A DNA stretch of 64,000 bases, taken from positions 1,187,339 to 1,251,338 of the forward strand of contig NZ_LN881717.1 in assembly GCF_001457435.1 (NCBI RefSeq). Reading direction: 5' to 3'. Both the position numbers and the translations under genes were made by a program. Source of the DNA: Actinobaculum massiliense. GTDB lineage: Bacteria > Actinomycetota > Actinomycetes > Actinomycetales > Actinomycetaceae. Below the pieces are notes generated by a model. That model saw only the letters and a list, made by a program, of their open reading frames with translations. It had not been told where the DNA came from and did not search any database. The first letter of the stretch is position 1. Each line of letters begins with the position of its first letter. Shown in pieces: positions 8,546-17,602 of this stretch.

Positions 8546-9619
8546 ATGCAGGATGATCCGCGGCAGGCAAAGCAGGCGGTAAAAGAAAGTGCCTCATCTG
8601 AAGAAAGTGCGGATGGCGCCGGCTCCCCGATTCGCGGAAAGAAAGACCCGCACCTGCCCGATGACGAAGGCACGTTTGGCTCGGTATTTCGCCACGCGGT
8701 AGCTAATTCAGGGCTCACTTTGGCGCAGATTGTGGATGCCCTGGCAGCGCGGAGCGTGCACCTGACGCAGGCAACGCTGTCTTATTGGCAATCCGGCCGT
8801 TCGCGGCCGCGGCGTCGGGAATCCTTGGCAGCTATCTCCGCGGTTGAGGAAGTGCTGGGAGTTCCGCGCGATTATCTGCGCGGCCCGCTTTCGGTCGACC
8901 GCGGCGGGGCGATGCCCAAACTGGAAACGATGCTCCGCAAAGTTGACGCCGGCATCTTCGCCTCCACCGCCGCTTTCGGGGTGGATATCTCGCTCGAACC
9001 GCGCGCCGAAATCATTGTGGACGACACCGAGGTGTTGGCGGATCGCACGCAGATGCGGGTGAAAACCACCAAGCTTTTGCGCATCGTCTCTGCCGATGCG
9101 CTGCTTTCCCACGTGGTGCACAGCTGGTCCGACCACGAGATTATGCAAAACGTCGTGGAGGTAAGAGGCGCGAAGATGGGCGAGCAGGTCTTTGCCAAAG
9201 ACGTGAATATGCGCCTGACGCCTTTCGTGCTTCCCAGCTATTTACGCCAGGGAGACCTGCACCGAATCTCGTTTGTGACCGAGCTACATTCGGACGATGA
9301 GCTGGTGCGAAGCGAAACTCGCTGGATGCCGTCCTATACCCGCTACTACGCGGCGGCGGTGCACTTCGAGAAGGATTCCCCTCGCGCCGTGGATTTCACG
9401 ATGGCCCGCGGTCCGAAAGCTGCGAGGTTTGCACAACGGGACAATCCTTACGCGATGACGGGTGCGGGTTCGCCGATGAATTACGCCGACGCCGGAGAGC
9501 TCTGGAGCCCTGCAAACGCGAAAGAGGAAGTACAAACGCGCGAGGTTGTGGACGGAGTGGCGCAGGTAAGCGTTGAGCACCCGGAGGTTTCGGCCGCGTA
9601 CTTCCGCTGGCGCTGGTAG
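8546..9619 (+). CDS. HTH-domain protein, second of two tandem paralogues
   Basis: A 357-residue protein with the same plan as the gene at 7028: HTH (about 40-100; LTLAQIVDALAARSVHLTQA, LSYWQSGRSRPRRRES) then a beta-rich domain ending SAAYFRWRW. It has an extra charged N-terminal tail of about 40 residues. ATG 8546 after GGGAGG is preferred to GTG 8528. The pair probably arose by tandem duplication; each has its own long upstream region, so they may be regulated separately. Function unknown. Confidence 0.65.
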   Translation: MQDDPRQAKQAVKESASSEESADGAGSPIRGKKDPHLPDDEGTFGSVFRHAVANSGLTLAQIVDALAARSVHLTQATLSYWQSGRSRPRRRESLAAISAVEEVLGVPRDYLRGPLSVDRGGAMPKLETMLRKVDAGIFASTAAFGVDISLEPRAEIIVDDTEVLADRTQMRVKTTKLLRIVSADALLSHVVHSWSDHEIMQNVVEVRGAKMGEQVFAKDVNMRLTPFVLPSYLRQGDLHRISFVTELHSDDELVRSETRWMPSYTRYYAAAVHFEKDSPRAVDFTMARGPKAARFAQRDNPYAMTGAGSPMNYADAGELWSPANAKEEVQTREVVDGVAQVSVEHPEVSAAYFRWRW

Positions 9620-9642
9620 CACCGGCGCCCAATGCCCGCTGC

Positions 9643-10926
9643 TCAGAACTTCCGGTCGGAGGCCTCGTTCAGCACGGCCAGTGTGGCCGCATCCGGGAAA
9701 GTTGCGATTTCGTAGCGCGGCGGCCAAATTCCCTCTAGCGGCTGTAGACCTTCGGGCCAAACGTCGCGAGCAATATTGAGTCGAATGGTGACGGGAGTCG
9801 CGGCGGCGTCGGCGTCGTCGGTAAACGAAATGTAGTCCGCGGTGGCGGGCACGGAACCGCGGCCATACGACCGCAACCAACGGGTGATGCTCACCGCGCG
9901 CCTGCGCACCTGATACTTTTCGTAATCGGCGATAGTGCCGTGGTCGCCGGACCAGCGCTGCATATAGGTCTTCTGATTTTGATAGATCCGCGCTCGGAAA
10001 GTTGCGCGCAGGTCGGCCAGCTCCACAAACGAGGGGTCGTCGGGGAGGGGGATCCACTCCGCCCAGCCGTCTGCGGCGATGGTATGCGGGAGCGGGTAGA
10101 TCACGCCGTCCCCGCCCGCGAAGCGCTTGAGTGAGCGGAAAAACTGGGGCAGATGCGGGTCGTTCGCCATCACGACGGCGAAGATCCCGCGCGCCGCGGG
10201 CACGAAAAGCGGGATGGTGTCCGGGAATTCCTCGTTCAACGAGGCAGCGATGGACTGGATTGTTTCCACGTCCGCGAACCAGGAGCTTTGATAGCTCGGC
10301 GGGGCGGTGAACATGAGCGCCCGGGCCCCGGCGTTAATGGTCATTCCCAGCTCGACGCCCGGTTTGCCGAGGTTCGTATTGAGGGTGCGAAGCTCGCCCA
10401 CCGCGGCGCCGAAATGCTCGCCCAGTTCGGTGGAATAGGGGTCGAGCCGTAGATCGGAAAAATAGAGCGGAATGATGTTTTCGGGGGTGTCGCGCGCCAG
10501 CCCGACGCCGATGAAATCCGTCAGCGGGAGATAAACCAGCGAATCGTTTTCGGCGGTATCGTGCGTGCGCAGAAAATAGTCAGCCGCGCGCACAATCGGG
10601 AGCGTGAGCTGGGAACCTTCGAAGGGATCCTCGTCCGACGTCATCTCGCTCGCCTCGCCGCCGTCAATTCGCACCGCGGGTGCGCTGATGGACTCTTCGA
10701 AAGTGGCCGGCTTGGCGCCCGAGATTCCAATCGAAATGAGGCGGTTGAGCAGGCTTTCGCGGGTTTGTTCAGGGGCATCTTCGCTGATCATCTGGAACGG
10801 ACGGAAGCGGAAGGTGCGCCCATCGGCAAGGAGAATATCCAACCATTCGCCGTCCGCGTTCACGAGCGCATTTTCCAGCTCCGGGTGGCGGGTGGCAACT
10901 TCGATCGCCCAATTCATCAACGACAT
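9643..10926 (-). CDS. Hypothetical protein, possibly DUF1444/YtpQ-related
   Basis: A protein of about 427 residues, soluble, with no signal peptide. The N-terminal 'NWAIEVATRHPELENALV...DGRTFRFRPFQMI' and RESLLNRLISIGI segment recalls the DUF1444 family, but the match is weak. The C-terminal 100 residues (TYMQRWSGDHGTIADYEKYQ...) are not recognised. The start is ATG 10926 or ATG 10917; GGGAG lies too close to the first and better placed for the second. It is divergent from the FHA gene and convergent with the HTH gene (24-base gap). Confidence 0.5.
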   Translation of the reverse strand: MSLMNWAIEVATRHPELENALVNADGEWLDILLADGRTFRFRPFQMISEDAPEQTRESLLNRLISIGISGAKPATFEESISAPAVRIDGGEASEMTSDEDPFEGSQLTLPIVRAADYFLRTHDTAENDSLVYLPLTDFIGVGLARDTPENIIPLYFSDLRLDPYSTELGEHFGAAVGELRTLNTNLGKPGVELGMTINAGARALMFTAPPSYQSSWFADVETIQSIAASLNEEFPDTIPLFVPAARGIFAVVMANDPHLPQFFRSLKRFAGGDGVIYPLPHTIAADGWAEWIPLPDDPSFVELADLRATFRARIYQNQKTYMQRWSGDHGTIADYEKYQVRRRAVSITRWLRSYGRGSVPATADYISFTDDADAAATPVTIRLNIARDVWPEGLQPLEGIWPPRYEIATFPDAATLAVLNEASDRKF

Positions 10927-11012
10927 GCTCCCATTCTTGCAGATCAAGCTGAAAGCTTCGCGGGGATCGTTGTATTCTAGAGCCAAAATTGCACTTTATC
11001 TGGCGAGGAATC

Positions 11013-12137
11013 ATGGTTGTATCACGCGTTTTCCCGTACGCCGGCAGTGGCTACCTCATCTCGAGCCCCAATAGCGTGCTTTTCTTGCGTAGCGCCACGG
11101 CGCCCGTCGCCGCCGAGCTGTGGCAACACCTGCGCGGGTCGGCCGGATTTTCGCGCGTTCTGAGTAGTTTGCTGGAGCGCGCGGAGCTCGACTTCACCTT
11201 CGCGACCGCCGCCGCGGACGCCACCCTCGTTGTTGCCCGCGGTTTTGTGGTGAACGACGCCGATGGTGGACTCTTGGCCGACGGCGTTAGCGCGCTGACC
11301 TGGGCCGAAGCAAAAGCTCCTGCCGATGCCCGGATAATCCTTGGAGAATCGGGGGAGCCGACCGAGCTTCCCCTTCGCGACGGCGTCACCCGTGCCGCGG
11401 GCGCGATGGTGGAATTTGGGCTCGCCGATGAGGAAGTTTCCGGCGCCGATGAGCCGCTGAGCGAGCTCCAGCAGGCGCTCGCTCCGGTGCTCGCGAATGA
11501 TACGCCGTCGCTAAGCGGTGCCACGATTCCCACAGAGCTAGCGGATGAGGCTCCGGCGTTCGCGGAGTCGAGCGGTCTAGGCGGGGCCGCGGAATTTGCT
11601 TTGCCCACGGATATCTCGGAGCAGCCGGAAGAGTTCCTCAATCCATCGACGGATGAGCAAAGTTTTGCGCAGGCGCAGCCCGGGCAAGTGCTCGCGACGC
11701 TGTGTGATGCGGGCCATCCCAATCCGCCAGAGCGCGCAATTTGCGAGCGTTGCGGGGCGGAGCTCAATAATCCGCTCGTTAGTATTGATCAGCCCACCAT
11801 CGGGGAGCTGCTCTTCTCGCACGGGGAGCGGGTTGAGCTGGAAAATGACGTCATTGTCGGCCGTCGCCCGTGCGGCGAAGCCCGGCCGGGCCGCAAAACC
11901 CCATTCTTCGTCAAGGTGCCGAGCCCCAATCAAGAGATTTCCCGAGTGCATTGCGAGGTCCGGGTCGAGGGCTGGAGCGCCGAGGTGGTTGACCGCGACT
12001 CGAATAATGGAACATATGTCTTGCGCGCCGGCGAGGATCCAGTTCGCGTCGCACCGGAGCATCCGCTGAAGCTAGTGCACGGCGACGTAGTTGATCTGGG
12101 CGAAAACGTCACTTTCCAGGTGCGGCTGTATTTCTAA
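11013..12137 (+). CDS. FHA-domain protein with zinc ribbon
   Basis: A 374-residue cytosolic protein. Residues about 1-145 are an unrecognised alpha/beta domain, about 150-220 an acidic Ala/Ser/Glu-rich linker, about 228-252 a zinc ribbon (CDAGHPNPPERAICERCG), and about 260-374 an FHA domain with GRRP, SRVHCEV and the D..SNNGTYV signature that binds phosphothreonine. In actinobacteria such proteins read Ser/Thr kinase signals, often linked to type VII secretion or cell-wall growth; no kinase is in this window. ATG 11013 has GGCGAGGA upstream. Confidence 0.8.
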   Translation: MVVSRVFPYAGSGYLISSPNSVLFLRSATAPVAAELWQHLRGSAGFSRVLSSLLERAELDFTFATAAADATLVVARGFVVNDADGGLLADGVSALTWAEAKAPADARIILGESGEPTELPLRDGVTRAAGAMVEFGLADEEVSGADEPLSELQQALAPVLANDTPSLSGATIPTELADEAPAFAESSGLGGAAEFALPTDISEQPEEFLNPSTDEQSFAQAQPGQVLATLCDAGHPNPPERAICERCGAELNNPLVSIDQPTIGELLFSHGERVELENDVIVGRRPCGEARPGRKTPFFVKVPSPNQEISRVHCEVRVEGWSAEVVDRDSNNGTYVLRAGEDPVRVAPEHPLKLVHGDVVDLGENVTFQVRLYF

Positions 12138-12190
12138 AGCACCCGCCGTTCTGATGCGCCGGTGCTGATTCACAAAAGAGACATGGAAAA

Positions 12191-12232
12191 AACTGCGGCT
12201 GGCGGGGAATCGTTCCCCGCCAGCCGCAGTTT
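12191..12232. terminator. Bidirectional terminator
   Basis: AACTGCGGCTGGCGGGGAA and TTCCCCGCCAGCCGCAGTT form an almost perfect long stem with a tiny loop. AAAAAACT on the left gives a U-run for the minus-strand DUF1846 gene and AGTTTG on the right a shorter one for the FHA gene. Confidence 0.85.
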
Positions 12233-12248
12233 GTGGTCAAGCCGCAAT

Positions 12249-13886
12249 TTAGCTCTTACGGAAAAGCGTCTTGCGCTGGTACTTCGGCTCGCTCGTCACA
12301 TTGACCTGGAGATTCCGGAAGATACCTTCATCCACGGATCCCAAAATCGTCGTCGTGTGAACATCGCATCCGCGCAGATTGCGTAGCTGAGCCAGCGCAT
12401 CCGCCGCGTGCTGGTCGGTGGACGCGGAAACTGCCAGGGCGATCAGTACTTCGTCGGTGTGCAGGCGCGGATTTGCCGAACCCAAGTGCTCGGTCTTCAA
12501 ATTCTGGATCGGCATAATGGCCTCTGGCGAAAGAAGTTTCACGGAATCATCGATGCCCGCTAAAACCTTCAGCGCGTTGAGCAGCATCGCCGACGAGCAT
12601 CCGAGAAGTTCGGAGGTCTTGCCGGTAATGATCTCTCCGCTGGGAAGCTGAATGGCCGCCGCCGGCTGATGAGTTGCCTTCTCCTTCTCGAGCGCTGGCT
12701 CCACCACCGCTCGATCGGTCCGGCTCAGCCCGAGCTTCGTCATAATAATGGCGATCCGCTCCGATGCCTGCGCTTCAGCTTCGGCCTTCTTCTCATCCAC
12801 CAAGGCGCGATAGTAACGGCGGATGATCTCCTGCCGCGCTGCGTCGCGGCAGGCGTCGTCGTCGGAAATGCAGTAACCAACCATATTGACGCCCATATCG
12901 GTGGGTGACTTGTACATCGACTCGCCCGAAACTTCGCGCAGTAGCAGCGAAAGGAGCGGGAAAACTTCGACGTCGCGGTTGTAATTAATCGTCTGCTCGC
13001 CGTAGGCGACGAGGTGGAACGGGTCAATCATATTGACGTCGTCGAGGTCCGCGGTGGCCGCCTCGTAAGCGAGGTTCACCGGGTGGTCGAGCGCGAGGTT
13101 CCATACCGGGAAGGTCTCAAACTTCGCGTAGTAGGAGGAGATTCCGCGCTTGTTGTCGTGGTAAAGCTGGGAAAGGCAGGTGGCAAGCTTTCCGGAACCG
13201 GGGCCGGGCGCCGTGACGACCACGAGGTCGCGCTCGGTTTCCACGTAATCGTTCTTGCCCAAGCCGTCTTCGGAAACAATCCGCTTCGTGTCCGAGGGGT
13301 ATCCCGGAATACGGCGGTGGCGGGCGGCCTTCAGGCCGGCCTTCTGTAGACGACGCCGGAAATCGCGGGCCACGTGATTATCGTCCTCAAACTGGGTGAG
13401 AACCACGTTGTCTACCTTGAATCCCGCTGCCCGGAAAACGTCGACGAGGCGCAGGACCTCATCCTCGTAGGAAATTCCGATATCGGCGCGCTGCTTGGCC
13501 TTCAGGTCGCGGGCGTTGACCGCAACCAGAATCTCCAGGTCATCCTTCAGCTCGGAGAGCATCCGGATCTTCAGATCGGGCGCGAAGCCCGGCAGAACGC
13601 GGGACGCATGATAATCATCGAAAAGCTTTCCGCCCATTTCTAGGTAGAGCTTTCCGCCGATTTTTTGCAGGCGCTCCTTGATGTTCTTGGCTTGGAGCTT
13701 GACGTACTTTTCGGCGTCAAACCCGATTTTGCGTCCGGGTACACCACTGCCCGCAGAGGATTTTTGGGGGTTTCCTAGCGGAGAGGTTTCTCGCGAGGTC
13801 TTCTTTTCCTCTCGCGAGCCGCCCTTTTCGGGAGCGGTGGTGGGGACGGTGTTTTCATTGCTCGAAACGCTTTTCTTTGCGCTCAC
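12249..13886 (-). CDS. DUF1846 (UPF0371) family protein
   Basis: A 545-residue protein. From about residue 51 ([20 protein letters not shown]) it matches the conserved DUF1846 family, with [20 protein letters not shown] (a P-loop-like nucleotide site) near 200 and conserved segments DPFHL and TDMGVNM. The biochemical role is unsettled; structures suggest a nucleotide-binding fold. The first 50 residues are a Ser/Lys/Pro-rich extension that is not part of the family. GTG start at 13886 with a weak upstream site; a later start within the extension is possible. It ends at the bidirectional terminator. Confidence 0.85.
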   Translation of the reverse strand: MSAKKSVSSNENTVPTTAPEKGGSREEKKTSRETSPLGNPQKSSAGSGVPGRKIGFDAEKYVKLQAKNIKERLQKIGGKLYLEMGGKLFDDYHASRVLPGFAPDLKIRMLSELKDDLEILVAVNARDLKAKQRADIGISYEDEVLRLVDVFRAAGFKVDNVVLTQFEDDNHVARDFRRRLQKAGLKAARHRRIPGYPSDTKRIVSEDGLGKNDYVETERDLVVVTAPGPGSGKLATCLSQLYHDNKRGISSYYAKFETFPVWNLALDHPVNLAYEAATADLDDVNMIDPFHLVAYGEQTINYNRDVEVFPLLSLLLREVSGESMYKSPTDMGVNMVGYCISDDDACRDAARQEIIRRYYRALVDEKKAEAEAQASERIAIIMTKLGLSRTDRAVVEPALEKEKATHQPAAAIQLPSGEIITGKTSELLGCSSAMLLNALKVLAGIDDSVKLLSPEAIMPIQNLKTEHLGSANPRLHTDEVLIALAVSASTDQHAADALAQLRNLRGCDVHTTTILGSVDEGIFRNLQVNVTSEPKYQRKTLFRKS

Positions 13887-13947
13887 TAAAGTTCACTTTC
13901 ACGCGGTCTCCAGTACTTAGATACCTTACTGCATGCAGGCAAAATGT

Positions 13948-14119
13948 CGATGCTTCCGTCAATGTTGCGCGAAGCACGTGCGAGCGTTTTTGGCGCATCT
14001 GCGCCCCTAGCGATGATTCCGCGTTTTCTAAACCACTCGGGCGCCATGGTCCGAATGCACGTATCCCCGGCGGGCGGACCCGGCCGGGGATACGTGCAGT
14101 TTTCGCGGAATAGTCGCGC
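13948..14119. repeat. Intergenic cluster of repeat copies
   Basis: Three degenerate copies: 13948-13969 (CGATGCTTCCGTC then AATGTTGCG), 14011 onward (CGATGATTCCGCG then TTTTCTAAACC), and 14099-14119 in reverse (AGTTTTCGCGGAATAGTCGCG). This is most of the 285-base gap between the DUF1846 gene and the lipoprotein gene; no other gene was seen here. Confidence 0.6.
14057..14097. terminator. Strong hairpin, probable terminator of lipoprotein gene
   Basis: GCACGTATCCCCGGC (14057-14071) and GCCGGGGATACGTGC (14083-14097) give a perfect 15-base stem with an 11-base loop, 75 bases past the lipoprotein stop. A short T-run (AGTTTT) is present only on the plus side. Confidence 0.55.
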
Positions 14120-14171
14120 TTGGAGCGCGGATTACGCGACGCTCATTGTGATGATCCGATGTTGGTTCGGA

Positions 14172-15092
14172 CTATTCGGTCGGACGCTCCACCGGCGTCG
14201 TCTTTTCGGTCGGCACCGCGGTGGGCATTTCAGAGCGCGGTGAGGGCGCGGCCGTCACCGAAGAATCCGCGGAATTATCGGAGCCAGCGGAACTATCAGA
14301 ACTCGAGGCTCCCGAATCCGGGGAGGTGGCGGCCGGTTGCTCGGGTGCATTACGCGCCTCGTCCGGCAATGAGATCGGATCGGCGGCGTCGGTGACCGCG
14401 GTTTCGGACACCAGGTGGTGCTTGCCGCGCGAACTCGAGCTGAAGGTGATGTCTGAGGTAATGCCGGTAATGTTCTGCTTCTTATCCAGGTGGTAGGTGA
14501 CCGTCCCCTCATAGGATTCGTTCCCGTCCACGGTATACGGCGTCGAAACATCCCAACCGTCGTCGGTCTGCGTGGTCGTATAGGCGGAAGCCTCCGCCGG
14601 GGAAGTATTGCCAAAGGCGGAGTTGTACTGCTCAATCACGGACGCGGGCATCTGCTGCTTGAGCCATTGGTCGTCAAAATTGGCGTAGGCCATGAACGTT
14701 TGGCCATCCTCGGATTCGAAATACATATTCGTCTCCGAACCCCGGCTCGGCGCGGTGAGTTTAATGAGGTTGTTCTTCGGATTGGTCGAAATTTTGATCA
14801 CGGTCTGCTGGGGAGCATTGTTGGTCGGGCTAGCGCCGTCGGACGGCTCGCCGCTCGCGGCGGCGTCGTCGTTCACCGGAGAAATCATGACGGTACTCGT
14901 CACGTCCAGCGCCTTCGCCTTGCGCGCCTCTTCGGTGCCCAGCGCCGCGAGGTTGAAGGCCGGGTTGTGGGTGACCTGATCGATCACCGTTTGTACGACG
15001 TCGTCGCTATTGCCGGCACTCGAATTGCCGGAGCACCCGGTCAGCGCGAGGACGGTCGCCGCGAGCGCGGCGAGGGCATATTTGATTTTCAT
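14172..15092 (-). CDS. Secreted lipoprotein of unknown function
   Basis: A 306-residue lipoprotein: MKIKYALAALAATVLALTGC is a lipobox signal peptide (LALTGC, acylated Cys 20). The body has the plan of actinobacterial LppX/DUF6612-like lipoproteins, beta-strands carrying 'YFESEDGQTFMAYANFDDQW' and 'YEGTVTYHLDKKQNITGI', but I cannot assign a ligand. The C-terminal 50 residues are Ser/Ala/Pro-rich. There SDNSADSS is encoded by an exact repeat core (14269-14280) with a second degenerate unit 18 bases on (14287). ATG 15092 has GGAAAAGAGA upstream. Confidence 0.75.
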   Translation of the reverse strand: MKIKYALAALAATVLALTGCSGNSSAGNSDDVVQTVIDQVTHNPAFNLAALGTEEARKAKALDVTSTVMISPVNDDAAASGEPSDGASPTNNAPQQTVIKISTNPKNNLIKLTAPSRGSETNMYFESEDGQTFMAYANFDDQWLKQQMPASVIEQYNSAFGNTSPAEASAYTTTQTDDGWDVSTPYTVDGNESYEGTVTYHLDKKQNITGITSDITFSSSSRGKHHLVSETAVTDAADPISLPDEARNAPEQPAATSPDSGASSSDSSAGSDNSADSSVTAAPSPRSEMPTAVPTEKTTPVERPTE

Positions 15093-15251
15093 CCGTATAT
15101 CTCTTTTCCGTAATGATGGTGGAGCCACGAGAACAACCCGACGCTCATGCCAAATACGAGCTCAACCCTAACCGGTTTATCCGAACAGTTCCTGATGAAA
15201 GCGCCCCGCGCCGCTTCGCCACGATAATTCCGCGCTTTGTGCGGGTTTACA

Positions 15252-15264
15252 TATACTGCTAACC
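15252..15264 (+). promoter_or_regulatory. -10 element of a leaderless sialidase transcript
   Basis: TATACT (15252-15257) ends 7 bases before the ATG at 15265 and there is no ribosome site, so transcription probably starts at the start codon. A dispersed repeat copy (15223-15234) overlaps the expected -35 zone. Confidence 0.5.
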
Positions 15265-16581
15265 ATGACTGCCTCACCCGATAAGTCCGTCAATGTTGCC
15301 GGCGATAATTCCGCGGAAGTTGCGAGCGATAATTCCGCGGGAGTTGCGCTCGCGGCGAGTGCTTCGCGCGACTACCGCATTCCCGCGCTTTTCGTTGCCG
15401 ACGGCGCCCTGACCTTGCTCGCGGACGAGCGGCCGCACCCAATTCCCGGCGAGGGTTGGTTAGCGAATGGCGGGGCAATGGCGGACGATCTTCCCAACCC
15501 CAATCGCATCGTTTACGCGATCTATCGGGATGGCGCATGGAGCGAGCCGCGCCCGCTTGGCGGTGACCCGGAAGTGCGTTCGGATGCGTGCGTGGGAGCT
15601 GACGCAGACGGGATTACCCTTGCATACGGTTCCTCAACCGAGGTCGGGTACTTCGGATCGCGTTTTTCCGGTCCCCGCATCCACCCCTACATTGCCTACG
15701 GGCGCGACCTCGAAACTCTGGAGCATCGCGGCGTCGATTGCCTCTACGAAGAATTCAAATGTGACGGAATGTTCGCCACCTCCGGTTCTACGGTTGTATT
15801 CGACGGCGTCGCGCTCTTGCCGTATGTCGTCAAAAGCAAAAGGGGCGCCGAGATCCGCGTGGTTCACGCCCGGGCGGGGGAAATCATCGCCGTAAGCGAG
15901 CCGATTCGGATCGAAAACCCCGGCGAAGATTCCGCTTTTTCTACCTCCGATAATTCCGCGAAAGTTGCGAGCGCTAATTCCGCGCAAGTGCAACTCGATG
16001 AAACGACCCTTGCGGTGGCAAACGGGAAGGTCTACGCGAACTTCCGGTTGCAGGGCCGCGGTGGACGCTGGGTCAGTGAGTCCGATGACGGTCTGCACTG
16101 GGCCACCCCGCACCCACTTGATCTTCCAGATCCGGGCTGCAATGCAAAATTGCTTGCTCTCGATGGAGGGCTTTTGCTGATTCACCCGCATACGCGCGGC
16201 CTGCGACCTGCTGAGCCGGAGGCCGCCAGCGTCGGGTTGGATGATTCCGCCGTCGCAGAAGCGAGTGAAGGAAACGCGGAGGGGTCGACCCCGTCTTCCG
16301 CAAGCTTCGACCAAACCGTAACCGGGGGGAGCGCCCTCCTGGAAAACCAGCCGGTCACAAATTCCCCGCTCCTGGGCGCGCGGGAGAGCGGAGCCATCGT
16401 GGATTACGAGGAGAACGTTCGGTACCGCTTCTCCGACGGAGAATTCGGGTACTCGGACGCTGCCGTGTTGGACGACGCTGTCGCCGCGAATCTCGGTTTC
16501 GGCGAGCCAATGATTGCCGTCGCCTACGAGCGGGCACACGGGATAAACGTCGAGTTTCTGCCGCTCTCGGCGCTTAGGTAA
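15265..16581 (+). CDS. Cytosolic exo-sialidase-like protein (BNR/Asp-box fold)
   Basis: A 438-residue protein without signal peptide. YRIPAL (about 37-42) is the RIP motif with the first catalytic Arg; SESDDGLHWATP (about 271-282) is an Asp-box, and further Arg, Glu and Tyr positions fit a six-bladed GH33-type propeller. It would release sialic acid from oligosaccharides taken into the cell and feed the nan genes that follow. Two in-frame repeat arrays interrupt it: residues 6-29 (DKSVNVAG, DNSAEVAS, DNSAGVAL) and about 221-244 (EDSAFSTS, DNSAKVAS, ANSAQVQL). Both look like inserted linkers outside the propeller core. Residues about 325-370 are another low-complexity insert. Confidence 0.75.
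   Translation: MTASPDKSVNVAGDNSAEVASDNSAGVALAASASRDYRIPALFVADGALTLLADERPHPIPGEGWLANGGAMADDLPNPNRIVYAIYRDGAWSEPRPLGGDPEVRSDACVGADADGITLAYGSSTEVGYFGSRFSGPRIHPYIAYGRDLETLEHRGVDCLYEEFKCDGMFATSGSTVVFDGVALLPYVVKSKRGAEIRVVHARAGEIIAVSEPIRIENPGEDSAFSTSDNSAKVASANSAQVQLDETTLAVANGKVYANFRLQGRGGRWVSESDDGLHWATPHPLDLPDPGCNAKLLALDGGLLLIHPHTRGLRPAEPEAASVGLDDSAVAEASEGNAEGSTPSSASFDQTVTGGSALLENQPVTNSPLLGARESGAIVDYEENVRYRFSDGEFGYSDAAVLDDAVAANLGFGEPMIAVAYERAHGINVEFLPLSALR
15279..15350 (+). repeat. 24-bp tandem array x3 at sialidase N-terminus
   Basis: Units start at 15279, 15303 and 15327, exactly 24 bases apart. The last two carry the exact core CGATAATTCCGCG followed by GAAGTTGCG or GAGTTGCG; the first is diverged (CGATAAGTCCGTC, AATGTTGCC). 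Each encodes 8 residues. Confidence 0.9.
15924..15995 (+). repeat. 24-bp tandem array x3 inside sialidase
   Basis: Units start at 15924 (CGAAGATTCCGCT, TTTTCTACC), 15948 (CGATAATTCCGCG, AAAGTTGCG) and 15972 (CGCTAATTCCGCG, CAAGTGCAAC), exactly 24 bases apart. The two tail types of the family occur side by side here. Confidence 0.9.
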
Positions 16582-16592
16582 ATATTGTAAAT

Positions 16593-16636
16593 AAAGTGGT
16601 GGGCTACCGGGAATATCCCTGGTAGCCCACCACTTT
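16593..16636. terminator. Bidirectional terminator between sialidase and nagB
   Basis: AAAGTGGTGGGCTACC (16593-16608) and GGTAGCCCACCACTTT (16621-16636) are a perfect 16-base inverted repeat; TTTTC follows on the plus strand and AAATAAAG gives a U-rich tail on the minus. Confidence 0.9.
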
Positions 16637-16644
16637 TCTATGTT

Positions 16645-16703
16645 CGCAACTTTCGCGGAATGATCGCTTGAGCCGGACGCGCAACTTTCGCGGAATGATC
16701 GCT
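16645..16703 (-). repeat. Two repeat units, 35-bp period, after nagB
   Basis: CGCAACTTTCGCGGAATGATCG occurs at 16645 and again at 16680, each followed by CTTG.GCCG. The two lie between the terminator and the nagB stop codon. Confidence 0.85.
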
Positions 16704-16721
16704 TGGGCCGCGGGCGCGGTC

Positions 16722-17498
16722 TTAGTGTTTCATCTCCCAGCGGGCGCGGTAAAGATCGGTGAGCTCGAGATCGGCAGCGGCCGCTTCGTCCACCAAGATG
16801 GTGGCGTCCGGGTGCATCTGCAGAATCGTACCGGGCCAGTGAGCGGAGATCGGCCCCTCAACCAGTTGCTTGATGGCGTCCTTCTTATTCTCACCGAAGG
16901 CGGTGAGGACCACGCGCCGGGCTTCCATAATCGTGCCCAGGCCCTGGGTGAGCGCCGACTTGGGGACCAGGTCGAGGTTTCCTTCGAAGAATCGAGCGTT
17001 ATCGCGTACGGTCTGCTCGGCCAGCGCCTCGTGATGCGTGCGCGAAACCAGCGAACCACCCGGCTCGTTGAAGGCGATGTGCCCATCGGAGCCAATGCCG
17101 AGGATCTGCAGGTCAATGCCGCCCGCCTCGCGAATAGAAGCATCGTATTCGGCGGCGGCCGCTACCGGTTCCGGATTCTGGCCGTTGGGGGTGTGCAGGC
17201 CTTCTTCGGTGAGGCCGGTCTTATCGTCGCCAACCAGTTGCGCGCGAAGCACATTCCGGTATCCCTCCGGGTGATCGGGGGCGATGCCCACGTATTCGTC
17301 GAGGGCAAAAGCCTTCGAGTCCGCCAGCGAGAAACGTCCCTCGGCGTGCGCGGCGCGAAGCACTTCGTAAATGCCGAGCGGCGAGCTACCGGTTGCGACG
17401 CCCAGAGTCGCGCCCGGGTTGGCGGCGAAGTGCTCAATGATGATCTCAGCGGCGGCCTTGGAGGCCTCGGCTTCGGTTGAAAAAATTCCGATTTCCAC
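16722..17498 (-). CDS. nagB: Glucosamine-6-phosphate deaminase
   Basis: A 258-residue enzyme converting glucosamine-6-phosphate to fructose-6-phosphate and ammonia, the last step of sialic acid and GlcNAc breakdown. VATGSSPLGIYEVL (about 34-47) is the phosphate-binding loop, ALDEY (about 64-68) contains the catalytic Asp, and GIGSDGHIAFNEPGGS (about 132-147) carries the active-site Asp-His-Glu. It lacks the E. coli C-terminal allosteric extension, as in most Gram-positive bacteria. GTG 17498 has AAAGAAAGG upstream. It is third in a minus-strand operon after the ROK kinase and nanE. Confidence 0.95.
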   Translation of the reverse strand: MEIGIFSTEAEASKAAAEIIIEHFAANPGATLGVATGSSPLGIYEVLRAAHAEGRFSLADSKAFALDEYVGIAPDHPEGYRNVLRAQLVGDDKTGLTEEGLHTPNGQNPEPVAAAAEYDASIREAGGIDLQILGIGSDGHIAFNEPGGSLVSRTHHEALAEQTVRDNARFFEGNLDLVPKSALTQGLGTIMEARRVVLTAFGENKKDAIKQLVEGPISAHWPGTILQMHPDATILVDEAAAADLELTDLYRARWEMKH

Positions 17499-17602
17499 GG
17501 TGTGTGCCTTTCTTTGACTTATCCTTCGATGAATCGATTTGCCCAGAATCCTCTGGGCTCAAAAGTTCTTGGTACTTGTATCCCTGCCTTGGCTGGCGGG
17601 GG

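Noticed and set aside
14057-14097. Phage or integrase attachment site because of the long perfect inverted repeat
   Set aside because: It lies just after a gene stop and is most simply a terminator hairpin; no mobile genes are nearby.
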